Source: Petrolisthes cinctipes
Taxonomy: Eukaryota; Arthropoda; Malacostraca; Decapoda; Porcellanidae
Reading direction: 5' to 3'
NCBI GenBank assembly: GCA_033782935.1
Contig: JAWQEG010002488.1
Coordinates: 494,041-558,040, forward strand
DNA: 64,000 nucleotides
Of the stretch, positions 34,001 to 42,361 are shown piece after piece. Every line of letters starts with the position of its first letter. The stretch's first letter is position 1. The translations under genes and the position numbers were made by a program. The notes beneath the pieces were generated by a model, which ran no database searches, was not told the DNA's origin, and worked only from the letters and a program-made list of their open reading frames with translations.

Positions 34001-34953
34001 ATGTCATATGTAGGGAATACATGGGCCATAAATAAGATGTAAGTCGGGCAATATTTAGGGGGCACAGCAATACGCAAACGAGTGGCTGAAGCACCTGACC
34101 CAGCAGTTAGAGAATAATGAAACCGAAGAGCAATGTGATCAGAGAACAAGTCTGGCACGGAGAAGCACTGGACCTGAGATGCTATCAGGCCAGATGAGAG
34201 GATGTAATCCAGAGTACCTCCCCGGCAATGAGTGGCACCACCAGTGTCCCAGTGTGTCAGATGATGCTTGCGGATGTATGAAAGGAGACGAACACCATTA
34301 CGATTAATAGAGCCAGTACCATCACCCAAATCAGAATGCCGAGCATTAAAATCTCCCATATACACCATACCACGCACTGTTGGAGAAGGAAGAGCCTCAA
34401 GAGTGAGTCTAGCTGGGGCAGAATAGACATTACATAGTTGGAGTACTCCATTCCCAGGTAGAACCTCAAATAGCTGAAAGGTCATGTCAGGATCAGTGGA
34501 GGTACGGAGAAGGCGATGTGGCAAGGAGCTATGTATGTAAGTCAGGAGACCATTCCTTACCAGATGAACATATGACACATAACCTGAGAGGGGAGGAGCT
34601 TGCCCAAGAGCGAGCGGCCGTCCTGGAAATGCTTCCTGGAGAAAAATAACACTGGGATGATGACGAAAAACATAGGCCTTGAGTTGAGTGAGCTTAGCAT
34701 AACTGGTGATACCACATACATTCCAGGAGATGACATCCAGCCGGCAATCACTAGCGAACTCTGTATTTGGAGGTAGAAGTCCGGTGAGTGGGGGCAGATG
34801 AGCGACCTGGAGAAGAAGATGGACCAGGAGAAGGGACTGACTCGAAAAGCTTTTCAAGGCGAGATGCAACAGTATCCATCTTTTCGGTAAGGGTAGTGAC
34901 AGTTGAGATGATGGCCTGCTGAGCCTCGACCAAGGTGGAGAGTTTGGAGTCAT
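31069..34953 (-). CDS. LINE-I copy C ORF2: endonuclease, reverse transcriptase, RNase H
   Basis: The frame is open without a stop from 35412 to 31069. The start is uncertain; I use the last in-frame ATG before the endonuclease (34953, MTPNSPPW), which overlaps ORF1 by about 200 bp. Translation might instead use reinitiation at the ORF1 stop. Domains: APE-type endonuclease (DVISWNVCG at about 34735; GDFNARHSD; later SDHIALRF), RT (FRPISLTSFFCKV, FGFLPQRSTHHCL, GTPQGGVLSPLLFN, CYADDICV at about 32800), RNase H (YTDGSLQVDGAAG, LCELYAILDAV, FCDSKPALHS, DRLAKEA with its Asp) and a Cys/His tail (CRLCRAPRANTIEHYCLAC). All expected catalytic acidic residues are visible. It would nick the target and copy the element RNA in place. 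Confidence 0.9.
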   Translation of the reverse strand: MTPNSPPWSRLSRPSSQLSLPLPKRWILLHLALKSFSSQSLLLVHLLLQVAHLPPLTGLLPPNTEFASDCRLDVISWNVCGITSYAKLTQLKAYVFRHHPSVIFLQEAFPGRPLALGQAPPLSGYVSYVHLVRNGLLTYIHSSLPHRLLRTSTDPDMTFQLFEVLPGNGVLQLCNVYSAPARLTLEALPSPTVRGMVYMGDFNARHSDLGDGTGSINRNGVRLLSYIRKHHLTHWDTGGATHCRGGTLDYILSSGLIASQVQCFSVPDLFSDHIALRFHYSLTAGSGASATRLRIAVPPKYCPTYILFMAHVFPTYDISSAEQLYSDLVSATHDFYRLYVSRPHLQHRHTAHSWTLDARIQEAKEEAERDGLLFQANPTPDQLHRYQMSRDALVALQDCAHTESWQRFTDSINQQTSVASMWHLIRLVVKKTPATARHHTPADYAKQLVDAWSEQSTPASLPIHIQDALASRAAVHRLRLMSALLQDDDDDAEEIAEEELRRALIRGRASFPGDDGITYAVLRLLQQVLGNPLLRLYNLCLRDGCVPRAWTSSTIIPIPKPGNAKFRPISLTSFFCKVMERILLNRLMYRLQDRLSPWLFGFLPQRSTHHCLVDLYSRLSRDSVVAFIDLRSAFNVANRDVILDQLVDFGIKGNLLRWIRGYLSNRTSRVFFSGALSPLRSFHLGTPQGGVLSPLLFNILMHRLLTSLPDIPGTTITCYADDICVHSTSPRDLQRFLDSFSVASSHCGIIVSPDKSRIFTCRLPQAQPVFTIGGTVIPMCSQYCYLGAPVNIWPIVPARPQDHPIVQDLLGRLQRRLTPLQWLSNNSSGISIPVARTIYIAFIRSVVDYLSPALIQLPRATLETLEKFQNRAMRIILGCPMSTRIVNMQRELRLPPLVERIYSNVTCFTVKCLHFPHLSPHYSQLVRTSLRPNYPVPPILPAGRTLIRSVSSVLRGLNIDIMVADVPPGPPPWMLPTPDVSFTPTSKSELPSLQQQLALEHIELVTSSITDPYCLYTDGSLQVDGAAGCAVFSPELESPPGGWVGRRLCNHSSSTLCELYAILDAVSVVCQRGVNAAIFCDSKPALHSLSSVQPTHSTVVQQILSFLALLRHRNLTVKFLWVPSHVGLRHNGTVDRLAKEAYHLPPRGAGRPLSLTCYLSKVRSAALLPVRRRRDAERPFSISITHYESVCHHKYSYRRRGLMIRRHNVVSARLRLGYRPPWQVAGMQGEPPFTECRLCRAPRANTIEHYCLACPTVRHLVPQGLPLDVVCRHLLNHQVLEELLVRHPRFGGFK

Positions 34954-36223
34954 TGGCAGCCTGAGCGGCAACCAGCCCATCAATCCTGGCTTCAAGGGCA
35001 GAAAAGCGGTTTTCAAGAGCCGTACATCGTGCCATGAGGGTAGCAACAGACTTGCGGAGGGCCAGGTCTGGAGGTGAGGCAGGGTTGGTAGGAGGAGCAG
35101 ACTGGGGGGGAGGTGGTGGTGGTGGTGGTGGTGGAGGCGGAGCAATAGTAGAGACACGAGCCTGGACCTTACGTCGAGTACATCCATGCCACACGTTAAC
35201 CCCTGGCTGAAGGCATCGTGGACACTTCCATCGAGACGTATCTTCAGGAGGTGAAGGCTCAGAGGTGGAGGCAGCAGGATGTGATGGTTCACCCCTGACA
35301 GGACACGTCTTGGAATCATGGTCGGCTGCACACCATGCACACTTCGGCCTGGCAGAACAGTACCGGGAGATATGCCCAACTCCCCAGCACCTGTAGCACC
35401 AAGGCTGGTCATTATGAAGTTTCCTCACCTCACACGGTGGAAGACAAGGGAGGAAATCAAAGGAATTCTCATTTGGAGGTGGATCGGGTTGACTCCAGAC
35501 AACAACAATACGGCTAATGGGTGAACCATCTTGGAAAAATCGACGGGCAAAGTACACACCAGGGTATCCTTTGGCAAGTTTCGGGTCAACATCAATAGGA
35601 AAACGGGTGAGGATGTAGCTGGGGAACTTACGAGGCCTCTCGGGTGAGTCTTCAAGAATGAGAGGCAGAGATAAAAATTCACCAGCCTTCACTCTATCAA
35701 TGATGTCCTGACGCTTCCTAGAGATGTAGACAAACCGGGAGGTGACAGCAGCCATCTTGACTTCAGCCAGTTCACGCTGCAACTGGAAGGCCCTGTTGAC
35801 ATCAGACAACCAACGCAGCTTTGTGGCTGTAGATGGGTTTCCAGAGAAGGAGAGTTTGACATAGGCATCTCTCGGGGCAAAAGCAGGAAGGTTGGACGAG
35901 GGCAAGGAGTTGGTATACAAAGAAGAAACACCAGGGTGAGGCAGAGAAGGTACGTCGTGCACAGCTGAAGCACCCTTGGCAGTCTTGGCAGCTGGAGGTA
36001 AACAGTCCACACCATGGGAATCCTGCGAGGAGTCGGACGAGGCATCAACAGGTCGCTTGGTAGAGGTTGAGGAGGTGGACGGCTGCAACCTGAGCTGCGG
36101 AGTGACCGAGGAGAGGGGGGGAGGGTTGCGAGAAGGCAGCTCAGGCCAGTGATCCTCAATTGGAGACTCGTCTTCCTCCGACATCGCCAAGTCGGCCTCC
36201 AAGCAGGAATCCGCACTCTCCAT
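34751..36223 (-). CDS. LINE-I copy C ORF1, gag-like RNA-binding protein
   Basis: 490 codons from the ATG at 36223 (MESADSCLEADLAM) to TAG at 34751. In order: an acidic and Ser/Pro-rich N-terminus (about 1-100), a basic RRM-like middle (AYVKLSFSGNPSTATKLRWL through FPIDVDPKLAKGYPGVYFAR, about 120-250), then zinc knuckles at about 280-320. The knuckles are CYRCWGVGHISRYC (CX2CX4HX4C) and CAWCAADHDSKTC, with a third Cys-rich motif CPRCLQPGVNVWHGC. A run of prolines and a heptad-like C-terminal helix (LMARCTALENRFSALEARI) follow. ORF1 proteins of this type coat the element RNA and act as nucleic-acid chaperones. No stop or frameshift is visible. Confidence 0.88.
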   Translation of the reverse strand: MESADSCLEADLAMSEEDESPIEDHWPELPSRNPPPLSSVTPQLRLQPSTSSTSTKRPVDASSDSSQDSHGVDCLPPAAKTAKGASAVHDVPSLPHPGVSSLYTNSLPSSNLPAFAPRDAYVKLSFSGNPSTATKLRWLSDVNRAFQLQRELAEVKMAAVTSRFVYISRKRQDIIDRVKAGEFLSLPLILEDSPERPRKFPSYILTRFPIDVDPKLAKGYPGVYFARRFFQDGSPISRIVVVWSQPDPPPNENSFDFLPCLPPCEVRKLHNDQPWCYRCWGVGHISRYCSARPKCAWCAADHDSKTCPVRGEPSHPAASTSEPSPPEDTSRWKCPRCLQPGVNVWHGCTRRKVQARVSTIAPPPPPPPPPPPPQSAPPTNPASPPDLALRKSVATLMARCTALENRFSALEARIDGLVAAQAANDSKLSTLVEAQQAIISTVTTLTEKMDTVASRLEKLFESVPSPGPSSSPGRSSAPTHRTSTSKYRVR

Positions 36224-36502
36224 CAGGCCAGGCAAGGCCTAGATGGAAAGGAAACAACAACACAAACAACTAAACACTCAATCAGCCAGGGACACACACA
36301 CAGACAATCACAACAAAACTATACACAGAACCACAACAGACAAACAACACCAGCAACACCACAGAAACAGCAACACACAAACAAGAACTCACAAAAAACA
36401 CAAACAAGAACTCCAAAACAACACAAAACAACAACACAAACGAGAATGGAAGCAGAGCGCCACGAGTACGTCCACACTCCACCTGTTCTGGAGCGAGACT
36501 GC

Positions 36503-36743
36503 GGGGGTGCTGATGGTTTAATGGGTTCGATCCCCAGGTCAGTGGTATTGTTGGACAATTTTCCAATCCCCATATGTCCCTGTTCACCTAGCAGTAAGTA
36601 GGTACCCGGCTGTAAGAGCAAAGATAGCAGCAACCTTGTAGGCTGGGGGAAGATGTGTTGATGTAACAAGACTAGACTGCCTTAATGACCAACACCATGA
36701 GTCGTTAAGCATTAAGCCCTAAATCTTCTTCTTCTTCTTCTTC
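36503..36743 (+). mobile_element. SINE S2, main part right of copy C
   Basis: Head GGGGGTGCTGATGG, B-box GGTTCGATCCCC and a body matching the 17361 copy, ending in CTTCTTCTTCTTCTTC. The head region is about 50 bp shorter than in the 17361 copy. The first bases of the element also lie left of copy C at 30842-30856. Confidence 0.8.
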
Positions 36744-36764
36744 ATATTATGCGCCTGAAAGTTA

Positions 36765-36918
36765 GTTGCGGACACATGACACAGACACACTTGAAACTGG
36801 CCCCTCATTGAGCATATGGTAGGATGCGACGACGTGTGTATTGGCCCGTCCCACCCATTATACTCAATAAGGGGCCCGTTGGAAGTGTGTCTGTTTCATA
36901 ATTCATGTTCCGCAACTG
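36765..36918 (+). mobile_element. MITE M6, full copy abutting M2
   Basis: 154 bp. TA at 36763-36764; the right-hand TA (36919-36920) is shared with the following M2. Confidence 0.8.
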
Positions 36919-36920
36919 TA

Positions 36921-37087
36921 CACTCGCAATTCAAAATTTGTATCCAGGTTAGGATGAAGTTTCGAGTCATTTGACATACTAATGAACCAATTACAATGCT
37001 TATCCTGTTTTATATTTGCTTAAATTCGCTTAATACTCGATCAGGCTATTCGAAGCAAGCCTGGATACATATTTTGGATTACGAGTG
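36921..37087 (-). mobile_element. MITE M2, full copy
   Basis: 167 bp with TA at 36919-36920 and 37088-37089, reversed relative to the 7869 copy. Confidence 0.85.
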
Positions 37088-37305
37088 TACAGTGGGCTAC
37101 AGGAATTCTTACACAGGCTATATGGAAAGATAGGTTATTATTCTGGAAGCACTGAAATGAATGATCTATCTATTAAGTGACTCGGTATTGCAAAACAACA
37201 AGCCTAATGATAATATTGTATTGCAGTTACGTTGTCTTACATTTTCTATATGTTGTAAAACTTGGAAAACAGCAGCGTGTGTACGAATTCTTGTGGCCAA
37301 TAGTA

Positions 37306-37475
37306 CATTCATGATACATAATTTCTGACCAGAGTGTGAGGAGCAGAAAGCTTCGAATCGCCTGGTTTTGTTCATTTCCCCACCCAGTACATCTATAGAG
37401 GTTAAGTTCGAATGCTGGGGATGTGTGTGTGGTGCCTGCCGTTCGTCTCTGGTCAGAAATTACGTATCACGAGTG
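37306..37475 (+). mobile_element. MITE M4, full copy
   Basis: 170 bp with TA at 37304-37305 and 37476-37477. Ends CATTCATGATACATAATTTC / TACGTATCACGAGTG. It contains a short GT run. Confidence 0.8.
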
Positions 37476-37602
37476 TACTTGTGTAAAGGAACATAGTGAC
37501 TGATGACTATGTAGCTATGCAGGTCAATAAGCTACCTCATCGTTATTGGTAGGCTACTCATTCTCTACTACATTCAGAGAGCAAATAGATTGGCCAAATG
37601 TA

Positions 37603-37816
37603 CAGCCACAATCAAATATCCACCGTCACTCTTCTTCCATAGTGCAAATAAATCAATATATATCATATAAAAATATAAACATACAACACTTTACGTCAAC
37701 TCAATCCATTCAATTATTATCATGAGTTGCTGCAAAATCATACACGTGTTGTTCTTTATTACCAAGATATTAACTACTATGGAAGGAAAGTGTCGATGGT
37801 TATTTGATTGTGGCTG
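37603..37816 (+). mobile_element. MITE M3, full copy
   Basis: 214 bp with TA at 37601-37602 and 37817-37818. Confidence 0.85.
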
Positions 37817-37908
37817 TACCGTAAAACCTGTGTCACTGAGAAACTCACATTCTCTTGTCATAATAACAACATTGTATGATGTGTGAAAATGAGAACAACT
37901 GTAGGCTA

Positions 37909-38075
37909 TACTCGCAATCCAAAATATTTATCCAGGCTTGCTTCGAACAGCCTAATCGAGTATTATGCGAGCTCAAGCAAATATGAAACAGGATAAACGT
38001 TGTAATTGGTTCATTCCTATGTCTAAGTATTCGAAACTTCAACAAGACTTGGATACAAATTTTAGATTACGAATG
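37909..38075 (+). mobile_element. MITE M2 (first of a four-element pile)
   Basis: TA at 37907-37908. The right-hand TA (38076-38077) is also the left TA of M1. First base T instead of C. Confidence 0.85.
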
Positions 38076-38077
38076 TA

Positions 38078-38464
38078 CAGTCGTGGTCAATAATAACCAT
38101 CTACATATAGGTAACTAAAATAAATTGCTGTCTAATTATTTCATGTTCACATATTATGTTATTGTTTTGAAAAGTGAGTAGCTGTAAGTAGTAATTTAAA
38201 AGATGGTACACTCGCAATCCAAAATGTGTATCCAGGCTTACTTCGAATAGCCTGATCGAGTGTTAAGTGAGCTCAAGCAAATATGAAACAGGATAAGTGT
38301 TGTAATTGGTTCACTAGTATGTCAAATGATTCGAAACTTCAACAAGTCCTGGATACAAATGTTGGATTGCGAGTATACTTGACCTTTTTATTGGAAAATC
38401 TGTCAGTCAACGAACAGAGGGGAACCATCACCCCATTGCGGATGATTATTACTGACCACGACTG
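38078..38464 (-). mobile_element. MITE M1 split by M2
   Basis: M1 in reverse orientation, in two parts, 38078-38206 and 38378-38464. Joining them with one TA gives a normal M1. Both outer TAs are shared with neighbouring M2 copies. Confidence 0.85.
38209..38375 (+). mobile_element. MITE M2 nested in M1
   Basis: TA at 38207-38208 and 38376-38377. The last base of the right end is A instead of G. Confidence 0.85.
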
Positions 38465-38466
38465 TA

Positions 38467-38633
38467 CATTCGCAATCCAAAATATGTATCCAGGCTTGCT
38501 TCGAATAGCCTGATCGAGTATTAAGCGAGCTCAAGCAAATATGAAACAGGATAAGTGTTGTAATTGGTTCACTAGTATGTCAAATGATTCGAAACTTCAA
38601 TAAGACCTGGATACATATTTTGGATTGCGATTG
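38467..38633 (+). mobile_element. MITE M2, 55 bp before a coding exon
   Basis: TA at 38465-38466 (shared with M1) and 38634-38635. It ends 55 bp before the acceptor of the lectin-channel exon at 38689, so it supplies part of the branch-point region or lies just upstream of it. Confidence 0.85.
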
Positions 38634-38688
38634 TACGTACGGAATTGTTTCAGACTCTGTCAATGTGTGGGGGAGAGGGAACAGCCAG

Positions 38689-38916
38689 GGTCACATGTGT
38701 ACCAATTGTTACCACGGTCCTACGACAACCAAACCCGGCTGACTGTGTGGCTGAGGGAAGCAATACAAGATGAGGAAGAAAATACAGACCCATCTCTTGT
38801 TACCAGTCTCTCTGCCTTCACACTCTGTATGTGGATCCGTGTGGTGACCTTCCTTGACCTCAGTTGTCTACTTAGTTATGCACTCAGCGCTCGGGACGAT
38901 AATGTTATCCATGTCT
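38689..38916 (+). CDS. Exon, first part of pentraxin/ConA-like module (lectin-channel gene)
   Basis: The frame contains GSHVYQLLPRSYDNQTRLTV, then SLSAFTLCMWIRV and LSARDDNVIHV, the opening strands of a pentraxin-like jelly-roll domain. I place the acceptor after CCAG at 38688 (phase 1) because the left paralog has its acceptor at the same codon. An alternative is TTTCAG at 38653. The donor is T|GTAAGTGAG (intron starts at 38917), phase 1, and joins in frame to the exon at 39424. This gene's signal-peptide exon is not found; it must lie further left, beyond the MITE pile. The intron that follows holds a diverged M6 copy. Confidence 0.75.
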
Positions 38917-38935
38917 GTAAGTGAGTTTGGTGGTA

Positions 38936-39086
38936 CATTGGCAGACATACTATATGAAACATACGTACTTCAAACATGGCCCCTCATTAACACAAAGCTA
39001 GGATAAGATGTTTTGTATAAGGCATGTCCTAATCTATGCTTGATAAGGTGATTGTTTTATGTGTTTGTTTCATATGTTCACAACTG
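38936..39086 (+). mobile_element. MITE M6, diverged intronic copy
   Basis: TA at 38934-38935 and 39087-39088. The M6 interior blocks are recognisable (CATGGCCCCTCATTAA, then TTCACAACTG). It lies in the 507-bp intron between the two lectin-channel exons. Confidence 0.65.
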
Positions 39087-39423
39087 TACTCCTACATGTG
39101 ATGCCATCTAGCATAGCCTATAAATAGTTTTCTCTCACTCTTAGTGGAAAAATTTCAATATATATTTTCTAATGTTTAAAGCTATATACTGTCCACCTTG
39201 ACATTGCATATTGTTGGATAATTAATATTAGAGGATACAGATGCAAGCCCTTTCTAGTGATTTTGCCAGATCATTTTTATGCAGGGCATGTGAATCTTCC
39301 ACTTAAATTTTGCCTATAATTCATTTGCACAAGAGTACACTCTTCCTTCCATCTAGAAAAACTCTGAAAGCCCATTATGTTGTCTATACTTTGTTGAAGT
39401 TTCTTATCATTGTTTGTCTGCAG

Positions 39424-40903
39424 TCACACGGCCTGACGGGTTAGAAGTGGACTACATGGGTCACAACGTACAACATCACCTTAAGCTACGGCCAATGTTT
39501 TGGTACTCAGCCTGCCTGGTGGTGGATGAGGAACAGGTGGGTGTGTGGGTAGCTGGAAGGGGTCAGCACCACCCAGCCTCCAACCCACCCCTGCTCATCA
39601 ACGGGTCCCTAGTGGCTGGACAGGAGCAAGATGAACTAGATGGTGGCTTCATCGGCAATCAGGCATTCATAGGACATCTCACAGGCCTAACACTATGGCC
39701 AACTGCTCTATCCCCTCATCAGGTGCAGGGTTGGTCTGCGTGTCAACAGCAGGATGTAACAACAGTAATGATAGCCTGGAACAACCTGAAGTGGACAGTT
39801 CACAATGAGTCTGGTAGTGTCACCATTCACCACGACGGCCCCTGCAATCAAGGAGATCACAGCAAGGCAGAGTTATTCTTCTTTACTAATATGCTATCAT
39901 GGTCTGAGGCACATACTTTCCTTCAGAGATCCGAGATTGTGATGGCTGCCCCGAGTGATGAGCAGGAATGGAGACAGGTCACACAACTCCTCACATTCTA
40001 CATGCCTCAGTGTAGCAATGCATACTCAGAAGGGGTGAGCATATGGTTGGGTATCTTTGTGAACGAAACATCTCAGATGGCCCTTAGTGAGGATTATAAT
40101 AAGAATTTCTATGACTTCCTGGCCATCCGCATGGAGAGGCTGACAGGGAATCCTGACTCTTACCCAGTGAGCCAGGACCAGCAAGGGTCGTGGCACCAGG
40201 AGGACCAGGACAGTGAGTTGTGTTTCATTGCTCGTTATATCCGCCCACCACAGCCTATCCGCTTGATGGGACTGTGCCCAGTCAGCGCCTCACGTTGGTC
40301 TAAGGAGATCAACTTTGTGGTAAGTTCCTCTGCTCTCGATGGTATAGCAACAACAGTAGCATCTACTTACATGGATATGGTCGTTACCACATCATCTGGG
40401 ACAAAGTGAGTGAATCATGGTGCCTGAGATGGGAAGGAAAGGGTTGGAATCCCCTGGCTTGTACAAAAACACTCCTGCCACCATTGGGTCGACATCCTTG
40501 GAAGCTACACACCGAATTGTGCAACAATACCATGAACAGCACACAGATAATGGTTCTCAGCACCTGTACCTCTGATAGATTTACATGTACTGACTCCACA
40601 TGTATCAAACTATCACAGCGCTGTGACAACGTTATCGACTGTAGTGACGGAATAGATGAGAGGGACTGCTTCACCTGCATCACACCCCAGGGCTACGTGG
40701 ATGCCATGCCCCCGATGATCCCTGTACAGATCTCCGTGGAGGCTGAGGTGACAGACCTGGGGCAGACTGACCTACTGGCATCCACCTTGACACTCACTGT
40801 CACACTGATGCTCAGCTGGATTGATGAACATCTAGAGTTCCATCATCTACAGAATGACACAGATGGTGCGCTGACAACGGTCGTCCTCAAACTAGACCAA
40901 AAG
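39424..40903 (+). CDS. Lectin-channel gene: rest of pentraxin module, C-type-lectin-like region, LDLa module, start of Cys-loop receptor ligand-binding domain
   Basis: After a good acceptor (TTGTTTGTCTGCAG, exon from 39424) the frame continues the pentraxin module in phase (DGLEVDYMGHN, FWYSACLVVDEEQVGVWVAG, FIGHLTGLTLWPTALSPHQV). A C-type-lectin-like region follows (LSWSEAHTFLQRSEIVMAAP, SIWLGIFVNETSQ). Near 40320, at a GTAAGT, the reading frame must change by +2. Coding then resumes with RWYSNNSSIYLHGYGRYHII and ESWCLRWEGKGW. An LDLa module spans 40565-40669 with six cysteines and the calcium motif DCSDGIDE. Next, IPVQISVEAEVTDL and LMLSWIDEHLEFHHLQND match the first strands of a Cys-loop receptor ligand-binding domain. 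The exon ends at CAAAAG|GTGAGA (40903), just before the usual W-x-P-D block. Channel and transmembrane exons are not visible to the right. I infer a membrane channel subunit with a lectin-like ectodomain; ligand unknown. Confidence 0.75.
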
Positions 40904-41584
40904 GTGAGACATATAATTTCAGTGGCCTCCACTAGTAACGAGCACACCGCCCATTGGGTTTAGCGAAATATGACACCGCTGTGTGATTGGACAGAACTCA
41001 CCCCTGTTAATTAAAGGATTTACCATAAGGTCGTCATGTAAACAAACACAGTGGTGCCACATATTGTCAAACCCACCAGATACTGATTGATACTAGTGGA
41101 GATAAATGTTCATATAGACAGTATATATTTATTACTACACCTTCACACATCCTCGCTTTTACTCCAACTATCATTTCTCATTTGGGGTGTTTCCAGTATT
41201 CGAGGATTCTGGAACGAAATCTGTACTCATAAGTAATTCACAGATAATTTCAGTATATATATGTAAATGGAAGAAAATTTTTACTCAATCTTGTTTAAAT
41301 GTAAGAAGTGTCTTAGAATTATAGAAAGGGAGCTTATGCTACAAAGTTGCTTCGACCAAGTACAGTAAAACCTTTATTACACCATAGAGTATGAATTTAT
41401 ATTCTACCTTATTTAATTAAGACCCAAGCATACTTAAGGAGGCACTCGGTCGATGCAATCACTGATACAAAGGCATACACTAAATTTAAAGGGTAAGGTA
41501 TATAGTGAAAAATAAACACATTTTATTATATACAATGTGTTCTACAAATGAGTTATTTAGGAGATGAACGACTATTATGAATTG
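40904..41584. other. Probable intron sequence, nothing recognised
   Basis: Starts with the GTGAGA donor. AT-rich, with no further exon of the channel domain visible. Confidence 0.4.
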
Positions 41585-41601
41585 TAGCAACTGTGTTGGT
41601 A

Positions 41602-41607
<6 letters not shown>

Positions 41608-41650
<43 letters not shown>
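41608..41650 (+). repeat. (GA)n microsatellite
   Basis: About 21 uninterrupted GA units. Confidence 0.95.
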
Positions 41651-41653
<3 letters not shown>

Positions 41654-41707
41654 TTTCGTTTTACAGAACATCAACTCCCCTGCTTCTCCTCTGTGAATAC
41701 ATTCAAA

Positions 41708-41877
41708 GAAGAAATAGATTTAGGGCTTTATGCCTATCGACTCATGGTGTTGGTCATTAAGGCAGTCAGTTTTGTTACATCAACACATCTTCCCCCAGCC
41801 TACAAGGTTGCTATCCTTGCTCTTACAGCCGGGTACCCACTTACTGCTAGGTGAACAGGGACATAGGGGGCTGGGAG
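41708..41877 (-). mobile_element. SINE S2, 5'-truncated copy
   Basis: Body and AATCT...TTC tail side match the 17361 copy from the tail to GGGGGCTGGGA; the tRNA-like head is missing. Confidence 0.75.
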
Positions 41878-42361
41878 CATACAGTTATCAACGCGACTAC
41901 AGTTTGGATTCGAATAACCTGCGAAGTCACGAAACACGAACAAACCATAACAGCTAAACCGAGCTGCACTCTCGAACACTCTTTCACAGGCTACGTTAAT
42001 TGTTTTCTTTTTTCTGTTTTTATATATATATATACTTCAACCCCGAGTCTGTAGGCTGTCTGTAGTCCATGACTCTTGCGAGGGAGTCTCACCCCAACCT
42101 TCCTGGAGTGAAGACGTGTTCCTGGCGCTCTGCCTGTGTTGATGTTTGTGTTGTTGTTTGTCTTGTTTCAACGTTCTTGTTTGCGTGTTGTGGTGTTATA
42201 GGGGTTGTTTATATTTTCTATCTCGTTTTTTATTGTGGTTTTGCTGTTTGTGGTATTGTTGTTTGTGGTTTATTTTTTTTTTATTGTGGTTCTGTGTGTG
42301 TATGTTCGTGTGTTCGTGTGTGTTCAGTTGTTCGCTTCCCATCTAGGCCTTGCCTGGCCTG

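Larger units (their letters stand above)
30857..36502 (-). mobile_element. LINE-I copy C, complete, with 12-bp target duplication
   Basis: 5646 bp from the 5' end at 36502 to the poly(A) tail (T run 30857-30885). It is flanked by GGGGGTGCTGAT at 30845-30856 and 36503-36514. Target duplication, poly(A), intact 5' UTR and two long open frames make it the youngest-looking member here. The GT/CA-rich 5' UTR occupies 36224-36500 and the 3' UTR 31068-30886. It lies within the head of SINE S2. Confidence 0.92.
30659..36751. mobile_element. Composite insertion: LINE-I 3' tail joined head-to-head to SINE S2, later split by LINE-I copy C
   Basis: A perfect 12-bp direct repeat, CTTCATATTATG, lies at 30659-30670 and 36740-36751. 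Just inside the left repeat is a LINE-I 3' end in minus orientation (T run at 30671-30686, about 150 bp of 3' UTR to about 30838). Just inside the right repeat is the CTT tail of SINE S2 in plus orientation. Removing copy C and one of its own duplications joins these two pieces head to head between a single target duplication. They therefore probably entered as one chimeric reverse-transcription product. Alternatives are two insertions at one site or recombination. Confidence 0.65.
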
